From contig JAHJAR010000200.1 of NCBI GenBank assembly GCA_018814045.1, positions 1 through 61,612 on the forward strand: DNA of 61,612 nt, in the 5' to 3' direction. Both the position numbers and the translations under genes were made by a program. The notes below the pieces were generated by a model. That model was not told the origin of the DNA. It made no database searches and was given only the letters and a program-made list of their open reading frames with translations. The stretch comes from Planctomycetota bacterium (GTDB lineage Bacteria > Planctomycetota > Phycisphaerae > UBA1845 > Fen-1342). Of this stretch, positions 34,796 to 44,098 are shown one piece after another. Numbering within the stretch: the stretch's first letter is position 1; the number at the start of each line of letters is the position of its first letter.

Positions 34796-35863
34796 GTGCC
34801 AGCGGAAACCGAGCAGTTGCAATTCGGCATCTGTGGTCTGGGCTTCATGGGCCGCACCTACTTCGCACACCTGTCGCAGCACGAGCACGCGCGCGTGGCG
34901 GCACTCTGCGACCGCGATCCCGAACGATGCCGCGGCAACTGGACGAACGAGGTCGGGAACATTGGCGCGCGGGCCGGAGAGCAAAACAGCCTGACAGGCA
35001 TCCGCAGTTACGCCGCCGTGGACGAGTTGCTTGCCGACAAGGCCGTGCACGCGGTTGCGGTGACGGTGCCGACGCCCCTGCACGCAGAACTCACAGTGCG
35101 TGCTCTGCACGCCGGCAAACACGTATTGTGCGAGAAGCCGATGGCCCTGACTCTGGCAGACTGCGATCGGATGATCGCGGCCGCCACGGATACTGGCCGC
35201 ACGCTGATGGTCGCCCAGTGCATCCGCTTCTGGCCGCAGTACGAGACCATAAAGCGGCTCGTGGACGAGGGCCAGATCGGTCCGGTCCGCTTTGCCACTC
35301 TCCGACGCCTCGCCAATCCACCGCGTTACTCGGCGGAGAGTTGGCTGCTCGACGATCAACAGAGCGGCGGGGCGCTGTTCGACCTGCACATCCACGACAT
35401 CGATTTTGCTCAGCACCTGCTCGGCACGCCGGCCGCGGTCTTCGCACGTGGCAGCCGCGGCCCGTCGGGTGGAATAGACCACCTGCTGGCAACGTACACG
35501 TACGGCGACGGACGCTACGCGCTCGTCGAAGGCGGCTGGGCCTTTCACAAGCCTTGGCCGTTCGAGATGGCCATCACCGTCCACGGTGAAACCGGCACGC
35601 TCGATTGGAGCCTGCTACGCGGCCCGGAAGTGCTCTGGTACCGCGGTGGTGATGAACCCGAGCGCATCAGCGTGGCGGATGAAAACGGCTGGACGCGTGA
35701 GCTCGACTACTTCGTCGAATGCGTCCGCGACCGGAGACCCGTGGCGCGCTGCACGCCGGCCTCCGCCCGCACCAGCATCGCCCTGGCCCTGGCCGAGCAC
35801 CGGGCGCTGACCGAGGGCGCTCCCGCCGCCCCCCCGCAATCCGGCGAGTCAATCACGCACTAA
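34796..35863 (+). CDS. Gfo/Idh/MocA-family oxidoreductase
   Basis: This 355-residue NAD(P)-dependent sugar or inositol dehydrogenase-like protein has an N-terminal Rossmann motif FGICGLGFMG, and a middle EKP motif in LCEKPMALTLADCDRM. The substrate-domain histidine lies in LHIHDIDFAQHLLG. The start is GTG 34796, which gives the expected short leader before the Rossmann strand. It stands 57 bases after guaA with no clear functional link. The substrate cannot be named. Confidence 0.87.
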   Translation: MPAETEQLQFGICGLGFMGRTYFAHLSQHEHARVAALCDRDPERCRGNWTNEVGNIGARAGEQNSLTGIRSYAAVDELLADKAVHAVAVTVPTPLHAELTVRALHAGKHVLCEKPMALTLADCDRMIAAATDTGRTLMVAQCIRFWPQYETIKRLVDEGQIGPVRFATLRRLANPPRYSAESWLLDDQQSGGALFDLHIHDIDFAQHLLGTPAAVFARGSRGPSGGIDHLLATYTYGDGRYALVEGGWAFHKPWPFEMAITVHGETGTLDWSLLRGPEVLWYRGGDEPERISVADENGWTRELDYFVECVRDRRPVARCTPASARTSIALALAEHRALTEGAPAAPPQSGESITH

Positions 35864-36018
35864 GCGGCCGCGCCGGCGTAGCCGCAACGGCACACCGCCA
35901 CAAGCACGGCGGCCCAAACCCGTGGCCAGACGCATTCATACGTCCGAATCGCCGGGCAGGCGTTTATAGGCTGTTAATTACTTGACCGCACGCTTGGCAG
36001 CGCGCCTACCATCTGGTG

Positions 36019-36354
36019 ATGAGACGCGTATCGTGCATCGCAATGTTCACGTTGCTGCTGTTCGGCTGCGCTGCGCGCCAGCCGGGCGTGGTTATCCGCA
36101 GTTCAGCCGGAACACACGCGCGCTGCGCGCCGGTCGTCGCCAACCTCGCACTGGGGCCTTCGGCGGAACACGGCCGCGTGGCGGCGCTGTTTGCCTACCG
36201 GACGTCGTGGCCCACTGTCGCGATCGGGTATCGTTTTGACCAGATCTCCCAGTACACCGAGCTGATCTACGATGACCAGACTTTCTATGACTGGCACGGT
36301 GGTGGCTATTATCGGGAGTCCGAAACGATCCACAGCGGCGTATTGCTGCATTGA
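36019..36354 (+). CDS. Small lipoprotein, unknown function
   Basis: ATG 36019 gives a 111-residue protein with a signal and lipobox (FTLLLFGC). The mature part has conserved-looking aromatic pairs (YRTSWPTVAIGYRFDQI, YDDQTFYDWHGGGYY), suggesting a small beta-sheet domain. No family is recognised. It is isolated between the oxidoreductase and the collagen-like gene. Confidence 0.6.
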   Translation: MRRVSCIAMFTLLLFGCAARQPGVVIRSSAGTHARCAPVVANLALGPSAEHGRVAALFAYRTSWPTVAIGYRFDQISQYTELIYDDQTFYDWHGGGYYRESETIHSGVLLH

Positions 36355-36641
36355 ATCGCCCGCGACACGTCACCGTTGCGACACATTTCGCGCGGCTTTC
36401 TCCCAGGATTGTGCGACGGGCGCTACGAACAGGATGAGTTTTAGGACTGCGAAATGAATCGTGTAGTTATCACGGAAAGCTGTTGAGAATACGGCGCTTA
36501 CGAGGCCTAGAATCGAGCGGAGGCCGTGAAAGAACCTGAATTTCGTACCCGTATCCAGAGCCTACGGAGGGCTGTTGCCGCTGGATGGGTGTGCTTGGTC
36601 GTAACAGACACACAGAGGCGTGTTCCCCCGGAGGAAGAAAT

Positions 36642-37646
36642 ATGAAACTGCGTTCAACCCCGATAGTCGGCTGCATGACGCTCGCCATGTCGCTGTTCCT
36701 GGCCGACCTCAAAATCGACTGCAAAGATGTGGCCGCGGCCGGCCTGATGGATGCAATGTGGTTTGGTGCGGCCGTCGCCGTCAACCAGCAGGCGAACAAC
36801 ACTGCCACCGCCGGCGCGCAGGCCGAACAGGATGTGCCCCCCGTTCCTGGCCCCCAGGGCGAGCAGGGTGTTCCCGGCGACCCCGGTACGGCCGGCGCCG
36901 ATGGCATTTCGTGTTGGGACCTCAACGCTAATGGCATTGGCGATCTCGAAGAAGACATCAACGCCGATGGGCAGTACAACGCCCTCGATTGCCAAGGCGC
37001 AGCGGGTGCCAATGGCGCTGACGGCGCTAATGGCACCGATGGCGTCGATGGCGAAGACGGAAAAGACGGAAAAGACGGTGTCGATGGTGAGGACGGACAA
37101 GACGGTACTGACGGCACTGACGGTGTCGATGGCAAGGATGGAAAAGACGGTGTCGACGGTGACAACGGCGAGAATGGTGCCAACGGCCTGTCCTGCTGGG
37201 ACCTGAACGGCAACGGCGTGGGCGACCCCGCCGAGGATCTAAACGACGACGGGAACTTCGACGCCCTCGATTGTCAGGGTGCCGACGGCGCCGATGGTGC
37301 CGACCTGACCGGCGTTATTGCCCGGGGCGTGATCCTCGCCAATGCCACTATCGAGAGTGGCGAGGCCATCACGAGTGTCACGCTCGAGCAGCCCGGCAGC
37401 TACCTGGTTAGCGTCAGTCTGGCCGAGGTGGATCAGTTGCCGGCCAGCGCGAACGACTTCCCGGTGCTGCTCAGCATCCAGGCCATCTACAGTCAGCCGG
37501 GTGGCGGCGAGATCGGCCTGCTCGTGGCCCACTACGAGACGGTCTCGATGACCACCGATACGCTGACGGTCCGGGTGATCGTCCGTGACCTCCAGAGCGG
37601 CGTCTGGGTAAACGCCGACTTCAGCATCCTGGTGCTCGAGCCATAG
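36642..37646 (+). CDS. Collagen-like surface protein with Asp-rich repeats
   Basis: GGAGGAAGAAAT before ATG 36642 fixes the start of a 334-residue product. A hydrophobic N-terminus is followed by Gly-X-Y triplets: GPQGEQGVPGDPGTAGADG, then a long Gly-x-Asp run such as GEDGKDGKDGVDGEDGQ. Two 31-residue SCWDLN...ALDCQGA units (about residues 89 and 183) have Asn/Asp spacing like calcium-binding loops. The last ~110 residues form a beta-rich domain, in a position like the C1q/TNF-type trimerisation heads of collagen-like proteins. It is probably an exported trimeric fibre; this is inferred from composition. Confidence 0.75.
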   Translation: MKLRSTPIVGCMTLAMSLFLADLKIDCKDVAAAGLMDAMWFGAAVAVNQQANNTATAGAQAEQDVPPVPGPQGEQGVPGDPGTAGADGISCWDLNANGIGDLEEDINADGQYNALDCQGAAGANGADGANGTDGVDGEDGKDGKDGVDGEDGQDGTDGTDGVDGKDGKDGVDGDNGENGANGLSCWDLNGNGVGDPAEDLNDDGNFDALDCQGADGADGADLTGVIARGVILANATIESGEAITSVTLEQPGSYLVSVSLAEVDQLPASANDFPVLLSIQAIYSQPGGGEIGLLVAHYETVSMTTDTLTVRVIVRDLQSGVWVNADFSILVLEP

Positions 37647-37794
37647 CGCCGGATCACAACAGACTTGCTCCTTTCCCGAGCGGCGTCGATCGCGAATGCG
37701 GTCGGCGCCGTGTTTGTTTGGTCCCCCACAGACTGGCGGGCTACGCCTGAGTGCCGCGCCACGCCGCATCGTCGCGCTTGAAAGCGCGGCGTGT

Positions 37795-39555
37795 TCAGTG
37801 CGCCGCGGCGCGCCGATACACGAAGACCGGCTTGTCGGCCCAGGCGATCTCGCTCCGCCAGCGCGTATCCGGAATGCGGGCCACCAGTTCGTAGTAGCTC
37901 TGCCACCAGGCACCCGCCTGCCTCCCCTCCCCGTCGGCCGTGAACACCAGCCACACCGGCAGATCGTGTTCGCGCAGGTCCGCTGGTCGAGCCGCGGGCA
38001 ACAGACGCACTTGGGCGTGTGCGAAGTCCAGCGGCGGCACGGCATATGGCGCCGGTTCCTGTAACACGCCCAGTACGTCCGTCGGTGTGGCAGTTTCGCG
38101 CAAGAGCCGGGCCGCCACCAGCCGCGACTCATTCACGCCACGGGCATCGCTGGCAAATGAACGCACATAGGCAGGCGCGTTCGTTGTCGCGAGCACCAGC
38201 ACGGCCGCGAGCACCCCCCCGCCGACATGCCGGCGGTACAGCGCTGCCAGCGTCCACGCCGCGGCAACGCATAGCAGGACAGCCGGCAATAGCAGGAACC
38301 GGGCAAACTCCGCCGGTTTGCCCGCCCCGATGGCGACACAGATAATCAGCGTGGCCACGCCGGCGGCCGCCGCCAACCAAGTCGCACGCCAGCGCTTCCG
38401 CGTCAGTCCAATGAGCCCGATCGCGCCCGCCACCAACACGCCCACCCCACAGCTCTCCACCAGCAACACGCCCACCCGTGCGGCACCCTCCGGGAACCGC
38501 ACCAGCCGATCGCGGTACATGTCGATCGAGTTTTCAACGTTGCTCGCAAGCGCTGCGCGGCGAAAGAGCGCGTTGTAAGGCACGTAGGGGTTCGTGACGA
38601 CGTAGACCGCGATCGCCAGCAAGGCCGCGATGACCAGGTGGCGTATCATCTGCCGCAGCTTCGTGCGCTGCACCAACAGAAGCAGCGGCCACAATGCGGC
38701 CGCAACGACGCCGGTCAGCACCAGCCCGAACGCGTACCCGGCCTGAAGGCCCATGCGGACGGCATCGCGCAACCGCCCGCGCGTCCGGTAGTCCTGCGCG
38801 CTCAATGTCGCCCATAGCACCAGGCACACCGCGGGCAGGTGGGGCTTCGCTTCCAGCACCCCGGTGATGAACACCGGCGCCGAAGCTACCAGCAATAGCG
38901 CGATCCATCCCGCCAGGCGCCCTCCGGCGCGGTGCGCCAGCCGCACTACCGCCACCAGCGTCAACGCACCGAACACAAGCGAAACAAACCGTCCCACCAG
39001 GTAAAACCGTGCAAACTGCTCCGGCTGCTCGAGGTAGAAGTCAACGTTCGTGGTCAATTCGACCAGGTTCAGAACCGATGCCAGGCCGATCGAGGCCCCA
39101 ATGAGGTAGATGTACCCGCCGCCGTATTGGTAGAGCTGTGGGTCAAAGTCCCCAGCCCGCGGGCGCATCTGTTGCAGCGCCATCAACGTGATCATCTCGT
39201 CCGGTTGGCGTGAATAGAGCCGGTAGCGCCGCAGAATCTCGGCCCGCTGGCCTTCGTCGGCCGTTAGATCGGCGATCGCCGTTGTATCGGGCCGCGGGTT
39301 GAGGTCGACGTCGGCGCCGGCGGCACGTTCCTGGCGAGCGCGCAGCGCGGCCGCCGCCGCGTAGTGTTCGGGTGACCAGGCGGCTTGCCCGCCAAACAAC
39401 AGGTCGTCGTAACGTGAGGTCGGCAATCCCCAGAACGCCAGCGGAACCATCGCCGCCGCCCACAGCAGCACCACGCGCCAGACAACCAGCTTACGCCGTG
39501 GCGGGCGTCGTCGCGGCGCCCGGCCGGCTGCGTCGGTCTGTGCAGGCGAAGTCAT
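37795..39555 (-). CDS. GT39-like membrane glycosyltransferase
   Basis: The 586-residue protein has many membrane spans, starting with a Pro/Arg-rich N-terminus then LVVWRVVLLWAAAMVPLAF. It has an Asp-Asp after the first span (TSRYDDLLFGG), typical of PMT/ArnT-like (GT39) enzymes that use polyprenyl-linked sugars. A C-terminal soluble domain follows with DFAHAQVRLLP. Its ATG overlaps the ubiA stop by ATGA, so it is the last gene of a coupled minus-strand operon. Acceptor and donor are unknown. Confidence 0.8.
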   Translation of the reverse strand: MTSPAQTDAAGRAPRRRPPRRKLVVWRVVLLWAAAMVPLAFWGLPTSRYDDLLFGGQAAWSPEHYAAAAALRARQERAAGADVDLNPRPDTTAIADLTADEGQRAEILRRYRLYSRQPDEMITLMALQQMRPRAGDFDPQLYQYGGGYIYLIGASIGLASVLNLVELTTNVDFYLEQPEQFARFYLVGRFVSLVFGALTLVAVVRLAHRAGGRLAGWIALLLVASAPVFITGVLEAKPHLPAVCLVLWATLSAQDYRTRGRLRDAVRMGLQAGYAFGLVLTGVVAAALWPLLLLVQRTKLRQMIRHLVIAALLAIAVYVVTNPYVPYNALFRRAALASNVENSIDMYRDRLVRFPEGAARVGVLLVESCGVGVLVAGAIGLIGLTRKRWRATWLAAAAGVATLIICVAIGAGKPAEFARFLLLPAVLLCVAAAWTLAALYRRHVGGGVLAAVLVLATTNAPAYVRSFASDARGVNESRLVAARLLRETATPTDVLGVLQEPAPYAVPPLDFAHAQVRLLPAARPADLREHDLPVWLVFTADGEGRQAGAWWQSYYELVARIPDTRWRSEIAWADKPVFVYRRAAAH

Positions 39556-40436
39556 GAAAGGACGATATCCAACACGCCCAGCAGGCCCAGCACCAGCCCC
39601 ACGACTCCGTTGACGGTGAAGAACGCGATGTTGACGCGGCTGAGATCGTCGGGCCGCACCAGCGCGTTCTCGACGGTGAGCAGGACCGCCACGCAAACCA
39701 CGCCAACGTAATAGAGCACGCCCAACGTGGCCCACAGCCCAAGCGCTATCAGGGCTGCGACCGTAAGCACGTGAAGGAGCCGCGCCAGCCACAGCGCCGC
39801 CGGCACACCCATTCTGGCCGGCACGCTGTGCAGTCGCTCCGCGCGGTCGAAAACCACGTCCTGACAGGCGTAAATCAGGTCAAAACCCGCGATCCAGAAC
39901 GCCACCGCCCCCATCAGTAACGCGGCTGCCAAGCCGAGCGTGTGCGGGCTGATCGCAATCCACGCTGCAACCGGGGAGAACGCGATGGCCATTCCAAGCA
40001 CGAGGTGCGTCCAGCGCGTGAGACGTTTTGTGTACGAGTAAAAACAAAGGAACAGCAACACCGGTGTGCACAGCCACAACGGCCAGGGGTTGGCATACAA
40101 CTGCCAGAATCCGGCGCAACCCAGCGCGAACAGCGCCGCTGCCCCCGCCCAGAATGCCCAGGCCGCCCCGCGCCCGATCAGCCCGCGCGGAATGTGACGG
40201 CCCGCCGTGCGCGGATTGCGGGCATCGATACTGGCGTCGCAGATGCGGTTGAACGTCATCGCGGCACTGCGGGCCGCCACCATGCACACTACGATCAACC
40301 CAAGCTGCCCCCACTCCGGCCGCTGCGGGCGTGCGGCGAGAAAGGTGCCCAGCAGGGCGAACGGCAGTGCAAAAACGGAGTGGCTCAGCTTGATCATCTC
40401 CCCCCACGTACGCACGTTGGCGAACAGCGCGGTCAT
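39552..40436 (-). CDS. ubiA: UbiA-family prenyltransferase (MqnP/UbiA type)
   Basis: The 294-residue integral membrane enzyme attaches a polyprenyl chain to an aromatic ring in quinone synthesis. The first Asp-rich motif is NRICDASIDARNPRTAGR, and the second is DLIYACQDVVFDRAERLHSVPARMG-like (DxxYxxxD region, quoted in part). The NPRTAGR signature is typical of the UbiA-like enzymes paired with futalosine-route menaquinone synthesis. ubiX lies immediately upstream (4-base gap), which supports a quinone role; pathway assignment is inference. Confidence 0.88.
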   Translation of the reverse strand: MTALFANVRTWGEMIKLSHSVFALPFALLGTFLAARPQRPEWGQLGLIVVCMVAARSAAMTFNRICDASIDARNPRTAGRHIPRGLIGRGAAWAFWAGAAALFALGCAGFWQLYANPWPLWLCTPVLLFLCFYSYTKRLTRWTHLVLGMAIAFSPVAAWIAISPHTLGLAAALLMGAVAFWIAGFDLIYACQDVVFDRAERLHSVPARMGVPAALWLARLLHVLTVAALIALGLWATLGVLYYVGVVCVAVLLTVENALVRPDDLSRVNIAFFTVNGVVGLVLGLLGVLDIVLS

Positions 40437-40439
40437 CCG

Positions 40440-41063
40440 CTACTCCGCCGTCTCGCGCCCTGCAGCGCTGGCCGTATGCGCGGCGTTATCCGCGTCCCAG
40501 CGCGTGTTCAGTTCGTGCCGCAGACCCAGCAAGTCCAGCACTTTGCCCACCACGAAATCCACGAGATCCGCAACGCTCTGCGGGTGAAGGTAGAATCCGG
40601 GAGTCGCCGGGCAGATCACCGCCCCGGCCTGGCTCAGTCGCAACATGTTGGCTATGTCCATCTGACTCAGCGGCATCTCGCGCGTTACCAGGACCAGCCG
40701 GCGCGCCTCCTTGAGCGTCACTGCCGCCGCCCGAGCGATCAGGTTGTCCCACAACCCGGCGGCCACGGCCCCCAGGGTGTTGCTGCTGCACGGGCAGATC
40801 ACCATCCCGTCCGTCAGAAACGACCCGCTGCTGAGCGCAGCGCCGAGATCGCGGTAGTCGTAGAGCCGCGCGCGCGGAGACGCGCTGCCGGCCAGGTCTG
40901 CCAGCACAACGCGCTTGAGGCCGAGTTCGTCGTGCAACAGGCGCCGCCCCATCGGCGAGATCACGATGTGCGTCTCCACGTCCGCCGCCACCAGGCTCTG
41001 CACCAGGCGGCGCGCATAAACCGCCCCACTCGCCCCGGTGATCGCCATAACGATTCGCTTCAC
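40440..41063 (-). CDS. ubiX: UbiX-type flavin prenyltransferase
   Basis: UbiX makes the prenylated FMN cofactor used by UbiD-type decarboxylases. The 207-residue product begins MKRIVMAITGASGAVYARRL, then has VICPCSSNTLGAVAAGL and RRLVLVTREMPLSQMDIANML, ending with the conserved PGFYLHPQSVADLVDFVVGKVLD region (quoted in part). The start is GTG, overlapping the stop of the upstream membrane/TPR gene (GTGA), with AAGGAG upstream. It is co-directional with ubiA. Confidence 0.93.
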   Translation of the reverse strand: MKRIVMAITGASGAVYARRLVQSLVAADVETHIVISPMGRRLLHDELGLKRVVLADLAGSASPRARLYDYRDLGAALSSGSFLTDGMVICPCSSNTLGAVAAGLWDNLIARAAAVTLKEARRLVLVTREMPLSQMDIANMLRLSQAGAVICPATPGFYLHPQSVADLVDFVVGKVLDLLGLRHELNTRWDADNAAHTASAAGRETAE

Positions 41064-42961
41064 TGGGGCACCGCTCCTTCCGTGTGCGGCCTGGCCTGGG
41101 GCACCAGCATCTTCAGACGTTCAGCCGCTTCCTGCCCCCAGGACGTCGTGCCGTACCGCTCGGCGATCAGACCGAAGCGGGCGATGCCAGCCTCGCGGCG
41201 AGCATCGTCGTTTCGTCCGAGCGCCTGCGTCTCGACCTCCGCCAGCCGAAACAACGCTTCGGGCCCCGCGTCGCCATCCGGGAAACGGCGGACACACGCC
41301 ATCAGGCGATCAGCGCGGTGCGCGAGATCGATCAATGTCCGCGCCCAACAGACAATCAGGTTGTCATACAGCAGACTATCCGGGTAGCGATTCGCCAGGT
41401 GGAGTAGCTGCTCCGTGTAGCGCGACCGGCGGTGATCCAGCGCGGCCAACTCCTGCAACGGCCGATTGCCGTACTTGGGATCGTCGCGGTTGGCTGCGAT
41501 CAGCTCGTACAGACGCCGGGCCGCCAGCATATCTGGCTGTGGTTTGTAGCCCAGACTGCTTTCCGCGGGAGCCGGCTGGAGCAGTTCGCGCAGGGTCAGT
41601 ACAGCAGGGTGCGGGTTGCTGCCGTCTGGCACTTCCAAACCTCGCAGCGGTTCGAGCAGCGCCAGTGCCTCGTCAATCTTCCCCTGCCGCAGCCGCAGTT
41701 GTGCCAACCGCAGCGCCGCGACGCTCGCAAGTGGCGATTCCGAGTGCTCCTTCAACAACGCGGCCCACGCCGTTTCCGACTGCGCGTGCGGGAAATCGCT
41801 GTAGAGCTCCCGGCTGGCGGCCTCGCGCAGGCGCTGGCTGTCGAGCCGCGTGTCCATTACCCGCCCCTGCAGGTACAGCGCGCAGGGTACATAGCGGCTG
41901 GTGGGGTGATCAGCAATAAACCGGCTGGCGGCCTCGTAGGCGACCGCCCGGTCCACCAGGAAACGACGCGTGAACCACTGCGAAACCCGCTGTTGGATCG
42001 GCTGCGTGCGCCCGCTGAGAACCTGGAGCACTTCGGCCCGCTGGGGCGTGTAGCCCAGCATCAGGGCCCGAATCTGGTCGGTGGCGTCCTGCACCGGGGC
42101 GAATCGCTCGGAATGCAGCCCGTATTCTGTTTCCAACACGCGGTACTTCAGCTCGTCCACACCCACCGAGTGCTGGAAGACCAAGGCCGGCGTGGCGAAC
42201 ATCACCGCCATCACCGGCGCCACCGCACCGGGACGGTAGTTGACGATACGGGCGATCGCCAACATGGCCCCCATCATCACACACGCCGCCAGGATCGCCA
42301 GAACCCACGGTGCCCGCAGCAGAAACTCCTGCGCCGGGGAGGTGTCCGCCCCTAGTTGGCCGGGCGAACCGCGACAGGCCAGCAGCAGATACACCAGCAC
42401 CGGCAGCATTCCCACCAACGCTGAGCAGTAGCGGAACGAGAGCCGGAATGGCCGGACGGACGCCAGCACACAACTGAACGTCAGCGTGACCGCCATCCAC
42501 GGCAGGTGCGCGAACACGAGCACCGCCAGAAGGAACGGCAGCGCGCAGCCGAACCGGTACAACATCGAGACGACGATGGGGACCGCGACGATTGCGGCCA
42601 GCAGCAAGCCCAGCACGGCGCCGTGCAACGGCGTCTGTGTCACGTTTATGGGGTACAACACCACGTCATTGAGGTTGTGGGCTTGCAGATCCCACAACCG
42701 CAGCGACCCCACGTAGCTGTCCCACGAGAACTCGAACAGCCGCGCCTCGTGCACCCAGTACATGAAAACGCACAGCCCACTGAACAGCGCCGCATTCACC
42801 ACCAGTAGAATAGCCGCCCGGATCCGGTACTTGGGTTCCGTGCGCGACCACACATCAACGATCGGCGGCGATAACGCGACCGGGGCCGTGTCGCCCGGCG
42901 ACGCCGTGGTCGCAGCGTCGGCGGCGGCTACTGGCTGATTATCGGCTGGCATATCCGCCAT
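41060..42961 (-). CDS. Multi-pass membrane protein with TPR-like C-terminal half
   Basis: The 633-residue product has a low-complexity N-terminus, then about six membrane spans (from AAILLVVNAALFSGLCVFMY to AILAACVMMGAMLAIARI). A long helical soluble region follows, with TPR-like units such as SVAALRLAQLRLRQGKIDEALALLEPL. It opens the operon and couples to ubiX by a GTGA overlap. I do not recognise the family. Possible roles include assembly or membrane-protein quality control; none is shown. Confidence 0.7.
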   Translation of the reverse strand: MADMPADNQPVAAADAATTASPGDTAPVALSPPIVDVWSRTEPKYRIRAAILLVVNAALFSGLCVFMYWVHEARLFEFSWDSYVGSLRLWDLQAHNLNDVVLYPINVTQTPLHGAVLGLLLAAIVAVPIVVSMLYRFGCALPFLLAVLVFAHLPWMAVTLTFSCVLASVRPFRLSFRYCSALVGMLPVLVYLLLACRGSPGQLGADTSPAQEFLLRAPWVLAILAACVMMGAMLAIARIVNYRPGAVAPVMAVMFATPALVFQHSVGVDELKYRVLETEYGLHSERFAPVQDATDQIRALMLGYTPQRAEVLQVLSGRTQPIQQRVSQWFTRRFLVDRAVAYEAASRFIADHPTSRYVPCALYLQGRVMDTRLDSQRLREAASRELYSDFPHAQSETAWAALLKEHSESPLASVAALRLAQLRLRQGKIDEALALLEPLRGLEVPDGSNPHPAVLTLRELLQPAPAESSLGYKPQPDMLAARRLYELIAANRDDPKYGNRPLQELAALDHRRSRYTEQLLHLANRYPDSLLYDNLIVCWARTLIDLAHRADRLMACVRRFPDGDAGPEALFRLAEVETQALGRNDDARREAGIARFGLIAERYGTTSWGQEAAERLKMLVPQARPHTEGAVPQ

Positions 42962-43110
42962 AGACGCGCATGCTATCCGACCGGGGTGGGGTTGCAATCG
43001 ATCATGGGAATACGCCCGGGGGGCGGGCATTAGGCAGGCGCAGCCGCCCCGAGCAGGGGTTCCCAGCGCCCGCTACAACCGCGCAGCCCCCCCTACGCCG
43101 CGGCAATGAA

Positions 43111-43184
43111 CGTCCCCGGCGGGATTCGAACCCACAACCTCTGGCTCCGGAGGCCAGCGCTCTGTCCAGTTGAGCTACAGGGAC
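43111..43184 (-). tRNA. tRNA-Arg (anticodon CCG)
   Basis: Read on the minus strand, this has GTCCCTG acceptor, AGCTC...GAGC D arm, anticodon stem CTGGC/GCCAG with loop CTCCGGA (anticodon CCG, reads CGG), TTCGAAT T-loop and CGGGGAC closing the acceptor. It is 74 bases including the discriminator G. CCA is not encoded. Confidence 0.95.
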
Positions 43185-43336
43185 GGTGCATGCAAGCGCA
43201 CCGACGCGCGCAGTTTACTCGCCGCCCGCCGCACGTCAACCAGTCTGTTTTCGTGACGTCATTCGGCCGATAATGTATAGAATACGGTGCGGTTGCCCAA
43301 ACGACACGCCATTCTGAGGGCGTCAACGGAACCACG

Positions 43337-43984
43337 ATGCCGATCGAACTAGTGGATATAGGACGTTTGTTCGCCGCCGTCGTCTGCGGCGCGATCGTCG
43401 GCTTCGAGCGCGAGCTACACGACAAGCCGGCCGGCTTCCGCACCAACATCATGATCTGCCTGGGCGCGGCCCTGTTCACGCTGCTCTCCATCCGGACCGC
43501 CGAGGCGGGTGGCTTTTCCGACCGCACGCGCATCGCCGCCCAGGTCGTGACCGGCGTCGGTTTTCTGGGTGCCGGCGCCATCATCCAGTTCCGAGGCAAT
43601 GTGATCGGGCTGACAACTGCCGCCACGATCTGGACCGTCGCCAGCGTTGGCATGGCTCTGGGTGCGGGTGAGTTTGTGCTCGGCTTTGTGGCGACGTTTC
43701 TGGCCACCGCGGTGCTGTTCGGGCTGGAGGCCCTGGAGCGCTACATCGCCCGCTGGAGAACGACCACGCACCTTGAACTCGAGATCGAGCCCTCGCTCGA
43801 AGTGGCGGAACGCGTGGAACGCACCGTGCGCAAGAGCACCGTGCACTGCAAGACGTGGGTTATCGCCAAGGCTGCCGAGGGGATCACGATCCATGCCACC
43901 CTGGTAGGGCCCGTCGGCCGGCTCGAACACCTCCAGGGCGAACTGATAGCACAGGGCGACATCCGCTCGCTAAGACGCCTTTAG
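43337..43984 (+). CDS. MgtC/SapB-family membrane protein
   Basis: The 215-residue protein has four to five spans with the family signature: FAAVVCGAIVGFERELHDKPAGFRTN, TGVGFLGAGAIIQF and GLTTAATIWTVASVGMALGAG. A cytoplasmic C-terminal domain of about 80 residues follows. The family is linked to magnesium or low-phosphate adaptation in other bacteria, but its biochemical activity is unclear. ATG 43337 is consistent with the N-terminus. It is divergent from the tRNA. Confidence 0.9.
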   Translation: MPIELVDIGRLFAAVVCGAIVGFERELHDKPAGFRTNIMICLGAALFTLLSIRTAEAGGFSDRTRIAAQVVTGVGFLGAGAIIQFRGNVIGLTTAATIWTVASVGMALGAGEFVLGFVATFLATAVLFGLEALERYIARWRTTTHLELEIEPSLEVAERVERTVRKSTVHCKTWVIAKAAEGITIHATLVGPVGRLEHLQGELIAQGDIRSLRRL

Positions 43985-44098
43985 CGGCTGCGTCGCCCAG
44001 CCACCTCACGGTCCTCTGGCGCGTTCGGGCCGCGCGCGGGCCAACGACCATCGAGCCAAAGCCCCATTGCGACGTCTGAACCCCGAGCCCTCCCCCTC

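Noticed and set aside
36900-37200. Tandem repeats as a CRISPR array
   Set aside because: The repeats are in-frame Gly-x-Asp codons of a collagen-like protein, not spaced direct repeats.
43093-43707. Minus-strand protein over the tRNA and mgtC
   Set aside because: It reads through the tRNA-Arg and opposite the MgtC gene, with no coding support.
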